Part shown: positions 8,208 to 14,577 of the stretch, piece after piece | How the letters are laid out: each line of letters opens with the position of its first letter | Position numbering within the stretch: position 1 is the first letter of the stretch | DNA from: Phycisphaerae bacterium | Lineage (GTDB): Bacteria; Planctomycetota; Phycisphaerae; Phycisphaerales; SM1A02 | Assembly: GCA_018665385.1 (NCBI GenBank) | Contig: JABJDN010000044.1 | Span: 1 to 19,283 of the forward strand | Direction of reading: 5' to 3' | DNA length: 19,283 nucleotides | The notes under the pieces: generated by a model | The model's database searches: none | What the model was told of the DNA's origin: nothing | The model's input: the letters and a program-made list of their open reading frames with translations, nothing else | Made by a program: the position numbers and the translations under genes

Positions 8208-8644
8208 TGTCTGACTTACGAGAACTCTACTTGGAAATGGTCACTGACCATGCAAAGAACCCACGCCATCGTGGTAAAGCTGAACCATGCACGCACATCG
8301 GCACTGGTAATAATCCATTATGCGGAGATAAAATTGTTGTTACCGTTTCAGTCAATGATGGAATAATTGAACTTGTTAAATTTGATGGCGAAGGGTGTGC
8401 CATCTCAACTGCATCGGCTGACCTTATGGCTGAAATTCTCGTAGGCAAAACACCAGATGAAGCGACGTCTTTGTTTACAGGGTTCCATGAACTAGTTGCG
8501 GGCGAAGGCAATGTAGATGTACCTAAAAAATTAGCAGTATTCTCAGGTGTCCGCGAGTTTCCTATGCGCGTCAAATGCGCAACTCTTGCATGGCATACTG
8601 TTCTCTCAGCACTCGAACAAGGCAATGAGGTAAGCACCGAATGA
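8207..8644 (+). CDS. sufU: SufU, zinc-dependent sulfurtransferase partner of SufS
   Basis: SufU accepts the persulfide sulfur from SufS and passes it to SufBCD. In 145 aa the four zinc/sulfur ligands of the Bacillus-type protein are present: Cys39 and Asp41 in NNPLCGD, Cys64 in GEGCAIS, and Cys124 in RVKCATLAW. The 59 residues between Cys64 and Cys124 include the extra segment that separates SufU from the IscU scaffold, and Arg121 matches the conserved SufU arginine. No sufE or sufA is present, consistent with a SufS/SufU system. It is coupled on both sides: TAATG with sufS and ATGA with the next gene. Confidence 0.94.
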   Translation: MSDLRELYLEMVTDHAKNPRHRGKAEPCTHIGTGNNPLCGDKIVVTVSVNDGIIELVKFDGEGCAISTASADLMAEILVGKTPDEATSLFTGFHELVAGEGNVDVPKKLAVFSGVREFPMRVKCATLAWHTVLSALEQGNEVSTE

Positions 8645-9021
8645 GCACTTTAGAAGACGGCGTACTCGACGCAATAAAAACAATACAAGACCCAGAGTTA
8701 CCAATCAATATTTATGACCTTGGGCTCATTCGAAAGGTAGACATTAACGGTGGTGATGTGCATATTCAAATGACATTGACAACACCGAACTGTCCTGTTG
8801 CGGACATGATGCCAACCCAAGTCTTTGAAGCCGTCTCCATGGTAGATGGTGTTACGAATGCTAAAGTCGAGTTATGTTGGGAACCTGCATGGTCTGTTGC
8901 GGATTTAACAAAACGGGGGAAATCTGTTTTAGAGCTTATGGATATTGACATTAATCATATGCTTGCAAAGATTAATGACAACACAACTGGTTTGACGTTT
9001 GAAAAGAAACCAACAGAGTAA
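8641..9021 (+). CDS. sufT: SufT-like MIP18/DUF59 family Fe-S maturation protein
   Basis: This 126-aa protein is a MIP18/DUF59 (PaaD-like) domain protein of the kind that assists Fe-S protein maturation. It shows DPELPINIYDLGLI (about residues 18-31), the TTPNCP segment carrying the conserved cysteine, and an ELCWEPAW block. The C-terminus adds a roughly 30-residue tail. The ATG overlaps the sufU stop (ATGA), making it the last gene of the suf operon. Its TAA (9019-9021) directly abuts the stop of the convergent small ORF, leaving no room for a terminator between them. The family is certain. The name sufT rests on operon context. Confidence 0.88.
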   Translation: MSTLEDGVLDAIKTIQDPELPINIYDLGLIRKVDINGGDVHIQMTLTTPNCPVADMMPTQVFEAVSMVDGVTNAKVELCWEPAWSVADLTKRGKSVLELMDIDINHMLAKINDNTTGLTFEKKPTE

Positions 9022-9159
9022 TTACGGATCGACTTGCTGCCATACATCGTTCAAATTTCTCGCTGCAATTTCTTTTTCAAGCCAGTTCATATCAATCGTA
9101 TCGTCAATTTTAACGAGCCCATAAATATCTCTTAAGTGCTTGCTTGAACCAAGGGTCAT
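9022..9159 (-). pseudogene. 45-codon fragment resembling the tail of a nucleotidyltransferase-like protein
   Basis: The ATG at 9159 overlaps the stop of the beta-helix gene as ATGA, and the 45-aa product contains SSKHLRDIYGLVK, then IDMNWLEKEIAARNLNDVW. From memory, the KHLRDI...ID..YLE.....L.L...W pattern is the C-terminus of a family of nucleotidyltransferase-like (AbiEii-related) proteins of roughly 150-200 aa. The rest of such a protein is absent: upstream, this frame is only the shadow of the beta-helix gene. It is most likely a truncated remnant, but the ATGA overlap would let it be translated as a small protein. Its stop abuts the sufT stop. Confidence 0.45.
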
Positions 9160-9926
9160 GGGCAAAACCCAAATGCTGAAATCACGCGTAATACATCCGT
9201 TAGATTCACGACTCCGTCGCCAGTGACATCTTCGTCGCACACAGCATCGCACGCTTCAATACAATTGGACGATTCACCGCGATACAAACCCCCTGCCTCC
9301 CAACATGCTACAGAAGCAGTCTGAATGCATACATCTCGAATACAACATGCACCTGCAGGGCTGTTTGTATCCCGCACAGTAACCATCTCTCCGCTTTGCC
9401 ATCCAATACTATCACCTGCAAAAATACAAGCAGTTAGTTCGGGCCGCGCTAGTTTTGCCCAGATGCCATCGCCATCTTCCGCAGTGTTAAAAGAAAAACA
9501 ACATTGGGAAAACACAGGTGTTCCACGTAACACATAAGCACCGCCTCCTTGCTTTGCTGCATTAAAGTCCAGTAGACAATGTTGAAATGTTGGTGAAGAG
9601 TTTTCAATATACGCACCCCCGCCTAACTCAGCTGCCCCACCGCGAATAGTAAAGCCCTCTATAACACCATTAGAATTGTTTGTGTACGAAACGACTGTGC
9701 CATCGTTACCACCGTGGATCACAGTTGCTTCAGCACCTGCAACGCTACGAATCGTTATGGTTTTGTTAGATACCGCAATGCGTTCTTTCCAAGTTCCTGC
9801 AGAGACCAGAACAATATCGCCATCCGTTGATGCGTCGATTGCTGCTTGGATATTTTCGCAATCCGCAGGAACGTTCCATGTCTCGCCAAGCACACTAATA
9901 AGTCCCAATATAAGAAAATGTTGCAT
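9156..9926 (-). CDS. Secreted right-handed beta-helix protein with dockerin-like C-terminus
   Basis: This 256-aa exported protein has a short signal-like N-terminus (hydrophobic 3-13, possible cleavage near residue 14). About 150 residues of pectate-lyase-type beta-helix follow: IQAAIDAS.DGDIVLVSAGT, then repeated GGAYI/GGGAYV rungs with FNAA and FNTA turns. A cysteine module comes next (GACC at 192-195 to NC at 221-222). The end is a calcium-binding dockerin-like repeat, DVTGDGVVNLTD (233-244), finishing AFGFCP. The GACC module plus this repeat is typical of Phycisphaerales exported proteins. No catalytic residues of a polysaccharide lyase are evident, so the function is probably binding or structural. 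TATAGT lies 7 nt before the ATG, suggesting a leaderless message. Confidence 0.8.
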   Translation of the reverse strand: MQHFLILGLISVLGETWNVPADCENIQAAIDASTDGDIVLVSAGTWKERIAVSNKTITIRSVAGAEATVIHGGNDGTVVSYTNNSNGVIEGFTIRGGAAELGGGAYIENSSPTFQHCLLDFNAAKQGGGAYVLRGTPVFSQCCFSFNTAEDGDGIWAKLARPELTACIFAGDSIGWQSGEMVTVRDTNSPAGACCIRDVCIQTASVACWEAGGLYRGESSNCIEACDAVCDEDVTGDGVVNLTDVLRVISAFGFCP

Positions 9927-9933
9927 GGGCGAA

Positions 9934-9939
9934 ACTATA
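9934..9939 (-). promoter_or_regulatory. Leaderless -10 box of the beta-helix gene
   Basis: Minus-strand TATAGT, 7 nt (ttcgccc), then the ATG at 9926. There is no SD. It shares an 88-bp divergent gap with the box at 10003-10008. TTAGAA at the -35 position (17-nt spacer) matches the consensus only weakly. Confidence 0.5.
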
Positions 9940-10002
9940 CAACTGATTCAACCGCATTCTAAAAGTACTGCTGTATTTCTTTACTGCACAAAAAAGCACT
10001 GG

Positions 10003-10008
10003 TATCAT
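10003..10008 (+). promoter_or_regulatory. Leaderless -10 box of the sulfotransferase operon
   Basis: TATCAT is followed by 6 nt (gcaaac) and the ATG at 10015. There is no SD-like motif before the ATG. It is one of the set of boxes at fixed 6-7 nt spacing in this window. Confidence 0.45.
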
Positions 10009-10014
10009 GCAAAC

Positions 10015-10737
10015 ATGGATACTGTACGAATAGCCGCTTGGTCTGGGCCGCGAAACATATCAACGGCAATGCTACGGTCTTGGGAGAATCGTCCCGACAC
10101 TGTTGTGTGCGATGAGCCCTTCTATGCCTACTATTTGCAACAAACTGGATTGGAACATCCTGGCCGAAATGAAATTTTGGCACACCACGAAACATGTAGC
10201 GATGCGACTATTGCGTCACTTCTTGAACCCAAAGACTCGAGAGTTTTTTATCAAAAACATATGGCGCACCACATGCTTCCAGGTATTGAAATGTCGTGGG
10301 TTTCGCGCATGGTGAATATTTTTCTTATACGCGACCCAAGAGATATGCTTACGAGTTTGATTCATCAAATTCCAAATCCTTCTATTGAAGAAACTGGCTT
10401 ACCGCAACAACTTGCTTTGTTTCATCTGATGCAAGAGCAAGGAAGTGCACCTATTGTTCTTGACAGTAAAGATATATTGCTAAACCCAAAAATAGTACTC
10501 TCTGCATTGTGCAACAAACTTTCTATTCCGTTCTTTGACGAAATGCTGCATTGGCCTCAAGGCACAAGGGAAACCGATGGCATTTGGGCACCGCATTGGT
10601 ATTCTTCTGTGGAGGCCTCCACTGGCTTCGTACCGTGGAAAACAAAAGGCATAGAAGTACCCGCACGCTTAGAAACTATGTGTCTAGAATGTGAAGATAT
10701 CTACAAACAATTACGTGCTCATAAAATGACCGTTTAG
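10015..10737 (+). CDS. Sulfotransferase-like P-loop protein
   Basis: In 240 aa this shows the sulfotransferase nucleotide-binding pattern. A 5'-phosphosulfate-binding loop appears as AAWSGPRNISTAML (residues 7-20), and a 3'-phosphate site as FLIRDPRDMLTSLIHQ. The family is known to use PAPS, but many bacterial members have no assigned acceptor. The frame is open far upstream through the antisense of the beta-helix gene. The ATG at 10015 is the first that begins at the conserved domain and is preceded by a -10 box. It is followed after 8 nt by a class IV aminotransferase gene whose SD overlaps this stop codon. That pairing resembles plant proteins in which a P-loop domain of this type is fused to an aminotransferase. 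Acceptor and reaction are unknown. Confidence 0.75.
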   Translation: MDTVRIAAWSGPRNISTAMLRSWENRPDTVVCDEPFYAYYLQQTGLEHPGRNEILAHHETCSDATIASLLEPKDSRVFYQKHMAHHMLPGIEMSWVSRMVNIFLIRDPRDMLTSLIHQIPNPSIEETGLPQQLALFHLMQEQGSAPIVLDSKDILLNPKIVLSALCNKLSIPFFDEMLHWPQGTRETDGIWAPHWYSSVEASTGFVPWKTKGIEVPARLETMCLECEDIYKQLRAHKMTV

Positions 10738-10745
10738 GAAATAAT

Positions 10746-11645
10746 ATGCTTCAAACTTTTGACTCAAGAAATACGGATTTACAAATTAATATCAACGGTG
10801 AGTTATTCCACCGCAATGTTGCTGGAATAAGTCCGTTTGACTCTGCTGTACAAGGCGGCGATGGAGTTTGGGAAGGGCTACGTTTATACAACGGAAAAAT
10901 ATTCAAACTAGAAGAACATTTGAATCGTTTGCGACATTCTGCCCAAGCGATGGCATTTTCTGTAATCCCTACAAACGAAGAATTGACTGCGGAACTTACA
11001 AAAACACTGCAAGCAAATAACATGGAAGATGGCGTCCACATTCGGCTAACACTCTCACGCGGTAAAAAAATAACAAGCGGCATGGACCCAAGGTTGAATC
11101 AAGATGGCAATACTCTCATCGTACTTGCAGAGTTCAAAAGTCCTGTCTACGACGCAACAGGATTAACGCTTGCAAGTTCATCCATTAGAAGATTTTCTCC
11201 AGACATGCTCGACCAAAAAATTCACAACTGCAATTTAATCCAATCGATTATGGCGAAAATTGAAGCGACAGCGTCTGGTGCTGACGATGCACTCATGCTT
11301 GACTCAAGAGGATTTATTGCTGAAACAAACGCAACCCATTTGTTTTTTGTAAAAGATGGTTATGTATGTACGCCTAGAACTGTTGCTTGCCCTGAGGGAG
11401 TAACAAGACAAACAGTTATCGATTTATGCCACGAACATGACATCGACATTCGAATTAAAGATTGCACGCAAGCAGAACTGTATAGATCTGACGAATGTTT
11501 CTGCACATGTACTATGGGCGAACTGCCATGGGTGGCACAAGTTGATGGTCGAACTATCGGCACCGGAGAAAAGGGACCGATGACGAATCGTCTCACGAAA
11601 CTGTTCCGTGATTTTGTTGCCACAGCAGGAACACAGGTCGTGTGA
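10746..11645 (+). CDS. Class IV PLP aminotransferase (branched-chain or D-amino-acid type)
   Basis: This 299-aa fold-type IV PLP enzyme keeps the family's core: FDSAVQGGDGVWEGLR (31-46), RL.RL.HSA near 60-66, the PLP lysine in LDQKIHNCNL (Lys158), and ETNATHLF (Glu193-Phe200), which holds the cofactor. The C-terminal GEKGPMTNRL matches branched-chain aminotransferases. It probably transfers the amino group between 2-oxoglutarate and a branched-chain or related acid. D-alanine aminotransferase or 4-amino-4-deoxychorismate lyase activity cannot be excluded by eye. AGGA (10736-10739) lies 6 nt before the ATG. Its stop overlaps the moaA start as TGATG. The co-operonic sulfotransferase-like gene suggests a shared, unknown substrate pathway rather than plain isoleucine synthesis. 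Confidence 0.82.
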   Translation: MLQTFDSRNTDLQININGELFHRNVAGISPFDSAVQGGDGVWEGLRLYNGKIFKLEEHLNRLRHSAQAMAFSVIPTNEELTAELTKTLQANNMEDGVHIRLTLSRGKKITSGMDPRLNQDGNTLIVLAEFKSPVYDATGLTLASSSIRRFSPDMLDQKIHNCNLIQSIMAKIEATASGADDALMLDSRGFIAETNATHLFFVKDGYVCTPRTVACPEGVTRQTVIDLCHEHDIDIRIKDCTQAELYRSDECFCTCTMGELPWVAQVDGRTIGTGEKGPMTNRLTKLFRDFVATAGTQVV

Positions 11646-12688
11646 TGAATGTTTCACTTCCAATGATTATTGATGCTCCACCATCGTCGCCTGTGCAATC
11701 GAAAAACAGTTTGTTCGATAGCCATGGAAGGCAAATTCATGACCTTCGATTATCTGTAACTGACCGTTGTAATTTTAGATGCGTGTATTGCATGGAACCC
11801 GATGTCAAATACATGCCAAAGCAACAACTACTTTCACTTGATGAATATATTAAAATTGTTGAGATTGCAATGTCGCTTGGAATTACGAAATTACGGATTA
11901 CTGGCGGCGAGCCAACGCTCTACCCAAAATTACTAGAACTCATCACAGCAGTAAGTGCAATTGGTATTGTCGACCTTGCGCTGACGACAAATGGTTCTAC
12001 TTTGAATAGAACAATGGCTGAACAATGGAAAAATGCAGGACTTCACCGCGTAACTGTAAGCCTAGATACTTTACGGCCAAGCCGAAAAGACGCTATAACC
12101 CGCTCGCATACGACCTTGAAGGATGTCATTGCTGCAATTGACACAGTACGCGACGTTGGTCTGACCCCAGTGAAAGTAAATGCAGTTATTTTGCGAGGCG
12201 TGAACGACGACGAAGTATCTGATTTTGCACAGTTTGCAAAAGACCACGAAATTGATATGCGACTCATCGAATTTATGGCACTAGATGCTGGCAAAAAATG
12301 GAATCGAACGGACGTCGTGAGTGCAAAGGAAATGCTGGAACGCATTGAACAAGAACATACGCTACTCAAAGAAAAAGATTCGACCTCGAGCACATCTATG
12401 AATTATCGATTTCCGAATTCAAATGGGCGTATTGGATTCATTGCTTCGGTTACCCAATCATTTTGCGGTGCATGCGACCGATTACGCATTATGGCGGACG
12501 GAACAGTTCGCCCATGTTTGTTCAGCGACGACGAATGGTCGATGCGTTCCCTGCTACGAGAAAAAGCGAGCGACGATGCACTTCGGCAATTCATTACAAA
12601 TGCAGTCTGGGCAAAATCCGCTGGCCACGGGATGGATGAATCTGGGTTTATACGCCCTGAAAAAACAATGAGCCATATCGGCGGCTAA
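11645..12688 (+). CDS. moaA: MoaA, GTP 3',8-cyclase (molybdenum cofactor)
   Basis: MoaA is a radical-SAM enzyme that rearranges GTP in the first step of molybdopterin synthesis. The 347-aa protein has the N-terminal cluster site TDRCNFRCVYC (Cys42, 46, 49), TGGEPTLYP, VSLDTL, and the second cluster site FCGACDRLR...RPC with Cys274, 277 and 291 in CX2CX13C spacing. It ends in Gly-Gly, the tail needed by MoaA for function. The ATG at 11645 overlaps the aminotransferase stop (TGATG). A GTG one codon earlier is possible. No moaC, moaE or mogA lies in the window, so it stands apart from the rest of the pathway and is tied transcriptionally to an aminotransferase. Confidence 0.94.
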   Translation: MNVSLPMIIDAPPSSPVQSKNSLFDSHGRQIHDLRLSVTDRCNFRCVYCMEPDVKYMPKQQLLSLDEYIKIVEIAMSLGITKLRITGGEPTLYPKLLELITAVSAIGIVDLALTTNGSTLNRTMAEQWKNAGLHRVTVSLDTLRPSRKDAITRSHTTLKDVIAAIDTVRDVGLTPVKVNAVILRGVNDDEVSDFAQFAKDHEIDMRLIEFMALDAGKKWNRTDVVSAKEMLERIEQEHTLLKEKDSTSSTSMNYRFPNSNGRIGFIASVTQSFCGACDRLRIMADGTVRPCLFSDDEWSMRSLLREKASDDALRQFITNAVWAKSAGHGMDESGFIRPEKTMSHIGG

Positions 12689-12693
12689 CGACG

Positions 12694-12719
12694 GGCCTAC
12701 CCAGATGTGTACCAGACCC
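12694..12719. repeat. Degenerate copy of the GGGTCTGGTAC palindromic element
   Basis: Read on the minus strand, this begins GGGTCTGGTACA, the same 12 bases that open the perfect palindrome at 15273-15298. Its other arm is decayed (GGGCCTACC instead of GGGTCTGG). It sits between moaA and the convergent yqaA-like gene, where it might act as a weak terminator. A small ACCC/GGGT hairpin overlaps its right end (12716-12727). No T-tract typical of intrinsic termination follows beyond GGGGTTT. Confidence 0.4.
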
Positions 12720-12733
12720 TAAGCGGGTGGGGT

Positions 12734-13330
12734 TTACAGAAATTTTAGAATTATCCAGCCTGCGAGTATTACAACACACGCAACGATGGTGATGAGGTTG
12801 AACCACTTTTCGATAAACACTTTCGCAGGCTCGCCTATCCACCAGACTATGCCGGCTTCTATGCCGTACCGAAGCGAGCGCCCTACGATGCAAGCGGCAA
12901 GAAACATGCCAAAATTCAACTTCGCGACGCCGGCAGCTGTTGTCAATGCGAAAAATGGAACAGGAGTAAGCGCGGCTATAAACACGTACGACGTGCCCCG
13001 CTTATCGAATTCAGAAACAATGTGTTCGATGACTTCCGCACCGAACGCCCATTGGGTGCCACTAGCGATAAGCGCTGCGATAACGAAGTAGCCAACCATC
13101 GCTCCAGAAACACTACCCAAGGTTGCTATTGCCGCGAATACCCCAGATTTTTGCCTGTTTTTCAAGCACATCGGAATCAGAAGTGCGTCGGGTGGCACGA
13201 ATGGCACAAAGGCTTCGATAAATGCAATACACAGAAGCACAATTGCTGCAAACGGCTTCGAAGCAAAACTCAGCACCCATTCATACAACCGGCGGTGAAT
13301 AGCCCAATTTGGTATTGTTTCCTGCTCCAT
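12734..13330 (-). CDS. YqaA/DedA-like membrane protein (VTT domain)
   Basis: This 198-aa integral membrane protein of the SNARE-associated/VTT superfamily resembles YqaA. It has a hydrophobic segment with FVPFVPPDALLIP early on, a glycine-rich GSVSGAMVGYFV helix, the TPVPFFALTTAAGVAKLNF re-entrant motif, GRSLRYGIEAG and a final hydrophobic helix. DedA-family proteins are linked to lipid flipping and membrane homeostasis. The exact role of YqaA types is open. Starts at GTG 13351, ATG 13339 and ATG 13330 are all in frame. I chose 13330 because TAAGAT sits 7 nt before it, matching the local leaderless pattern. It is divergent from dut with only 40 bp between ATGs. Confidence 0.75.
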   Translation of the reverse strand: MEQETIPNWAIHRRLYEWVLSFASKPFAAIVLLCIAFIEAFVPFVPPDALLIPMCLKNRQKSGVFAAIATLGSVSGAMVGYFVIAALIASGTQWAFGAEVIEHIVSEFDKRGTSYVFIAALTPVPFFALTTAAGVAKLNFGMFLAACIVGRSLRYGIEAGIVWWIGEPAKVFIEKWFNLITIVACVVILAGWIILKFL

Positions 13331-13337
13331 CTTGTGC

Positions 13338-13343
13338 ATCTTA
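13338..13343 (-). promoter_or_regulatory. Leaderless -10 box of the yqaA-like gene
   Basis: Minus-strand TAAGAT is followed by 7 nt (gcacaag) and the ATG at 13330. The call is tied to the choice of start. A -10 read one register earlier (TATAAG) would also fit a near-leaderless start at 13330. Confidence 0.4.
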
Positions 13344-13358
13344 TACGCCACAAAGAAT

Positions 13359-13364
13359 TACAAT
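13359..13364 (+). promoter_or_regulatory. Leaderless -10 box of dut
   Basis: TACAAT is followed by 6 nt (gttcag) and the ATG at 13371. The -35 position for this box falls on the -10 of the divergent yqaA-like gene, and the reverse also holds, so the two promoters overlap. Confidence 0.5.
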
Positions 13365-13370
13365 GTTCAG

Positions 13371-13814
13371 ATGCATCACGTACAGGTGAAATATAAAAAA
13401 ATCCGCGAAACAGCTTTGGTTCCTTCGTATCAATCCCCGCACGCTGCTGGCATGGATGTACATTCTGCAAATACTGAAAACATTACGATTGAACCAGGAA
13501 CAATTGAAATGATTCCGCTTGGGTTTGCCATGGCGCTACCGGACCACTACGAAGCGCAAGTACGACCTAGAAGTGGGCTTGCATCGAAGTACGGGGTCAC
13601 CCTGCCAAATTCACCTGGAACTATAGATGCTGACTACCGTGGCGAATGCTGCGTTCCGCTTATTAATCATGGGCAAGAGCCCTTCGTAGTAGAGCCAAAT
13701 ATGCGTATTGCGCAAATGATTATTGCCCCTGTTGTGCAAGCTACATTTGAAGAAGTCGAAGAACTTGAAGATACTGTTCGTGGCTCTGGAGGCTTCGGCT
13801 CAACTGGTGCTTAG
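13371..13814 (+). CDS. dut: dUTPase (deoxyuridine 5'-triphosphate nucleotidohydrolase)
   Basis: This trimeric-type dUTPase hydrolyses dUTP to dUMP and pyrophosphate, keeping uracil out of DNA and supplying dTMP synthesis. In 147 aa all five motifs are present: AGMDVHS (26-32), PRSGLA (66-71), LPNSPGTIDADYRGE (78-92, with the catalytic Asp in IDADYRG), RIAQMI (112-117) and the P-loop-like RGSGGFGSTG (137-146). Length is normal for the family. The frame is open back to 13332, but the ATG at 13371 fits the family start and the 6-nt spacing from TACAAT. Its TAG overlaps the stop of the convergent methyltransferase gene by 4 bp. Confidence 0.95.
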   Translation: MHHVQVKYKKIRETALVPSYQSPHAAGMDVHSANTENITIEPGTIEMIPLGFAMALPDHYEAQVRPRSGLASKYGVTLPNSPGTIDADYRGECCVPLINHGQEPFVVEPNMRIAQMIIAPVVQATFEEVEELEDTVRGSGGFGSTGA

Positions 13815-14563
13815 CTTTTATTTTTTTTGGCAACGAGGACGAGCGACCTCGACAAGAGTAATGGCTTGGAACTAAGGTGTTTTGCAATTTTATTCAAATG
13901 TACATTCTCCCCATCTTCCCTACAACGGTGTTTCCTGCCCATCACCCAACCTAGTAAGAATACCGGCAATAAAAACGGAAGCAAATGCTTCTTCTTTGTT
14001 CGGTCACCTTTAATTTCTGTGACTTCTGCACCAAGTGATTCTAGCAAATACCGTAAACGTAAGTAACTCATCGGATTAATATGCCCCCTGTCAATTGCTC
14101 GCTCTTTTGTGACGTGTTGCATAGCGTGCGGAGGAAATTGGAATGGATACCCATATAGAAAATGGTACCAACGACTATATACATTCATTACATTCGGAGT
14201 AGAAATAATAACAGTTCCTCCGGGGCGCAATATACGGACCAGTTCTGAAAGTAAACGGTACCCATCAAGGACGTGTTCGATTCCTTCTAAACATGTGACA
14301 ACGTCAAATGTGCAATCGTCAAATGGAAATGGTTCTTCCATGTTGACACGGACAAATCCATCTCTTGCATCGTTAATATCTCCACCAATAGCGTGATGAC
14401 CTAATTCATTCAATCGATCAACAACAAGGCCATTTCCTGCGGGTACATCGAGAACATCTAATTGAGAGCCTAATTGATTTATGCAATCAATCGTAATATC
14501 CATGTAATCCGTAAATCCCTCTACATGTGTGAAATCAACATATCCAAGTCGTGTTTTTGACAT
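13811..14563 (-). CDS. Class I SAM-dependent methyltransferase
   Basis: This 250-aa methyltransferase has motif I as VLDVPAGNGLVVDRL (37-51), an acidic post-I segment at GGDIND (60-65), FDVVTCLEGIEHV (86-98, motif II region) and LRPGGTVIISTPN (112-124), the Methyltransf_11/23 pattern. A hydrophobic stretch near residues 194-210 (LLPFLLPVFLLGWVMG) followed by basic residues suggests membrane association and a lipid or quinone-like substrate. The gene lies 14 nt downstream of the BshB-like deacetylase and is probably co-transcribed with it. A TAAAGT box 6 nt before the ATG could give it a separate leaderless transcript. The substrate is unknown; a thiol cofactor is one speculative option given the neighbour. 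Confidence 0.78.
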   Translation of the reverse strand: MSKTRLGYVDFTHVEGFTDYMDITIDCINQLGSQLDVLDVPAGNGLVVDRLNELGHHAIGGDINDARDGFVRVNMEEPFPFDDCTFDVVTCLEGIEHVLDGYRLLSELVRILRPGGTVIISTPNVMNVYSRWYHFLYGYPFQFPPHAMQHVTKERAIDRGHINPMSYLRLRYLLESLGAEVTEIKGDRTKKKHLLPFLLPVFLLGWVMGRKHRCREDGENVHLNKIAKHLSSKPLLLSRSLVLVAKKNKS

Positions 14564-14569
14564 TGCTTT

Positions 14570-14575
14570 ACTTTA
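14570..14575 (-). promoter_or_regulatory. Possible internal leaderless -10 box before the methyltransferase
   Basis: TAAAGT is followed by 6 nt (aaagca) and the ATG at 14563. It lies in the 14-nt gap after the deacetylase gene, so it would be an internal promoter of a two-gene operon. AGG within the overlapping TAAGGTAAAG could instead be a distant SD. Confidence 0.3.
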
Positions 14576-14577
14576 CC

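Noticed and set aside
9676..10014. Upstream extension of the sulfotransferase frame (113 codons).
   Set aside because: It is the antisense shadow of the beta-helix gene, and the conserved domain begins at the ATG at 10015.
12715..12735. ACCC-TAAGC-GGGT hairpin after moaA as an intrinsic terminator.
   Set aside because: A four-pair stem followed by GGGGTTT is too weak. Kept only as part of the repeat element.
13022..13396. Plus-strand open frame antisense to the yqaA-like gene.
   Set aside because: Cysteine/histidine-rich composition typical of a shadow frame. The opposite strand has a clear membrane protein with family motifs.
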